A stretch of DNA of 12,914 bases, taken from positions 1-12,914 of the forward strand of contig JAGLWO010000605.1 of NCBI GenBank assembly GCA_023133395.1, given 5' to 3'. The notes below the pieces were generated by a model, which searched no databases, was not told where the DNA came from, and was given only the letters and a program-made list of their open reading frames with translations. How positions within the stretch are numbered: position 1 is the stretch's first letter; each line of letters opens with the position of its first letter. Below are positions 11,941 to 12,914 of the stretch, piece after piece. The DNA is from Candidatus Cloacimonadota bacterium (GTDB lineage Bacteria; Cloacimonadota; Cloacimonadia; Cloacimonadales; TCS61). The translations under genes and the position numbers were made by a program.

Positions 11941-12914
11941 TTATAGATCCAGCATATACTTCAACGGCTTTGGAGCAGTTGCAGGAGTTATGCCATCACC
12001 AGAGATATAACCAAGAACAGTTTTCCCTCTTGGATTGCCATTCTCATCCTCACGATAGAACTCTACTCTAATCCGAACTGGTTTATCATCTTTAATTAAG
12101 ATATCTTTCCCTTCTTCATCTACTTCAAAGGGGTTGTGATAAACCCAACCCAAACCGATTGCTGCTGTACCGTTTTTTTCCAGAACATTTTTTCTTTGTG
12201 AACCGATAAATTCCCTTTTTTCCAGAGAAACATTAGGAGAGTTAATACTCGAGGTAACTGTTCCAATACGTTTTTCATCCATATAAATTAATCTGCCTGT
12301 AACGATCCCCTCAGTAATAAAAAGAACCATTCGCTTATCAATTCCTTTTTTGACATCTTCTTCCAAGGCTTCTTTACCTACAAAACTCCCTTTTCCCATA
12401 TCGATAGCAGCTTTGAAGAGAGGACAATTAGTTGGGGTATGTTGAGGGTCATATTCACTTCCATTCAAAGGGAGACCAAAATTCCCTGCTGAAATGCGGT
12501 TCTCATCTCTTCCCCCAAGACCAACCACCAAACCTCCAAGTTCTAATGCTTCCAGAGCAATTCGTTTGAACTGTTCTTCCTCAACCTCAACAGGGACATA
12601 GAGCTCCCATCCCCAACGGTTAGTATATCCTGTTCTGCTGATGATGTAATGATGATCTTCAAAGTCAAATTCATTAAATGTGAAGAATCCCATATTTTTT
12701 TCAGGTTTATAGCGATTTTTCACAACAGCATTTCCAAAAAGTTTTGTTATCAGTTTATATGAAAAAGGACCCTGAATATCTATTTTCACAAGTTTAGAGG
12801 AAATATCAATTGCAGTTACATCTTCCCCATCTTTTTTGTAACTCATAATGACATCAACATCTGCTTTCTTACCTTTATTCTCATCTGTAATATCATGTCC
12901 TGCATTTATTACCA
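11941..12914 (-). CDS. gcvT: GcvT-like aminomethyltransferase (5' end beyond right edge)
   Basis: The frame stays open from the stop at 11941 to the window edge, giving 323 C-terminal residues; the ATG at 12846 is internal. The visible N-terminal part V-I-N-A-G-H-D matches the V-V-N-A segment of the glycine cleavage T-protein. Then come I-Q-G-P-F-S, R-T-G-Y-T-N-R-W-G-W-E-L-Y, G-L-G-G-R-D-E-N-R near the folate-binding region, F-V-G-K-E-A-L and G-T-V-T-S-S. T-protein transfers the methylene unit from the lipoylated H-protein to tetrahydrofolate and releases ammonia. Compared with standard GcvT, the C-terminus has acidic inserts and a tail of some 30 extra residues after R-I-R-V-E-F. A GcvT-related enzyme of other specificity is possible. 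It is the last gene of its transcript on this side. Confidence 0.85.
   Translation of the reverse strand, partial: VINAGHDITDENKGKKADVDVIMSYKKDGEDVTAIDISSKLVKIDIQGPFSYKLITKLFGNAVVKNRYKPEKNMGFFTFNEFDFEDHHYIISRTGYTNRWGWELYVPVEVEEEQFKRIALEALELGGLVVGLGGRDENRISAGNFGLPLNGSEYDPQHTPTNCPLFKAAIDMGKGSFVGKEALEEDVKKGIDKRMVLFITEGIVTGRLIYMDEKRIGTVTSSINSPNVSLEKREFIGSQRKNVLEKNGTAAIGLGWVYHNPFEVDEEGKDILIKDDKPVRIRVEFYREDENGNPRGKTVLGYISGDGITPATAPKPLKYMLDL

Noticed and set aside
1..12914. CRISPR array, rRNA operon or replication origin
   Set aside because: No regularly spaced repeats, no rRNA-like sequence and no cluster of DnaA-box-like sites were seen.

Overview
This AT-rich window looks like a chromosomal piece of a Gram-negative bacterium with an outer membrane. 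It encodes enzymes for Kdo synthesis (KdsA, KdsC), lipid A synthesis (an LpxH-type hydrolase) and lipopolysaccharide export (LptC). Gene content, Shine-Dalgarno sites of the GGAG type, occasional TTG starts and many short perfect palindromes would fit an uncultivated FCB-group lineage, for example Cloacimonadota. That placement is an impression from the proteins, not a proven assignment.

Layout. (1) About 1-1940, minus strand: an envelope operon kdsA-kdsC-lptC, probably running off the left edge into another lpt gene. (2) 2069-5630, plus strand, divergent from it: a tightly packed or overlapping set of a radical SAM protein, a secreted DUF4159 protein, an LpxH-like hydrolase and an exported cyclophilin, ending at a hairpin. 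(3) 5694-7329, minus strand: a tyrosine recombinase of the XerC/D type overlapping an exported protein that resembles a degenerate 5'-nucleotidase-type phosphoesterase. (4) 7512-8201, plus strand: a P-loop ATPase of the MinD/CobB type. It is divergent from region 3 across a promoter region with an inverted repeat, and convergent with region 4's neighbour rsmA, whose last codons contain what looks like the ATPase gene's terminator. (5) 8276-9948, minus strand: hslO-rsmA, joined by a TAATG overlap. (6) 10104-11826, plus strand: tRNA-Asp and an accessory stretch. (7) 11941-12914, minus strand: a GcvT-like aminomethyltransferase cut by the right edge.

The most unusual part is region 6. A complete tRNA-Asp(GTC) gene and its terminator are followed directly by a small GIY-YIG endonuclease gene. 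A second, broken copy of the tRNA 3' half comes next, with a second terminator. The repeated part begins at the base right after the anticodon and runs through CCA plus six more bases. In the downstream copy, eight bases of the T-arm are replaced by a perfect 18-bp palindrome. This is the structure expected of a minimal homing-type element that inserts in a tRNA gene and rebuilds the tRNA with its own 3' half. Two more accessory genes follow: a secreted protein I do not recognise and a small ankyrin-repeat protein.

Regions 1 and 2 probably serve envelope biogenesis together (Kdo, lipid A, export, periplasmic folding). Regions 3 to 5 are mostly housekeeping: recombination, rRNA methylation and redox chaperone function.
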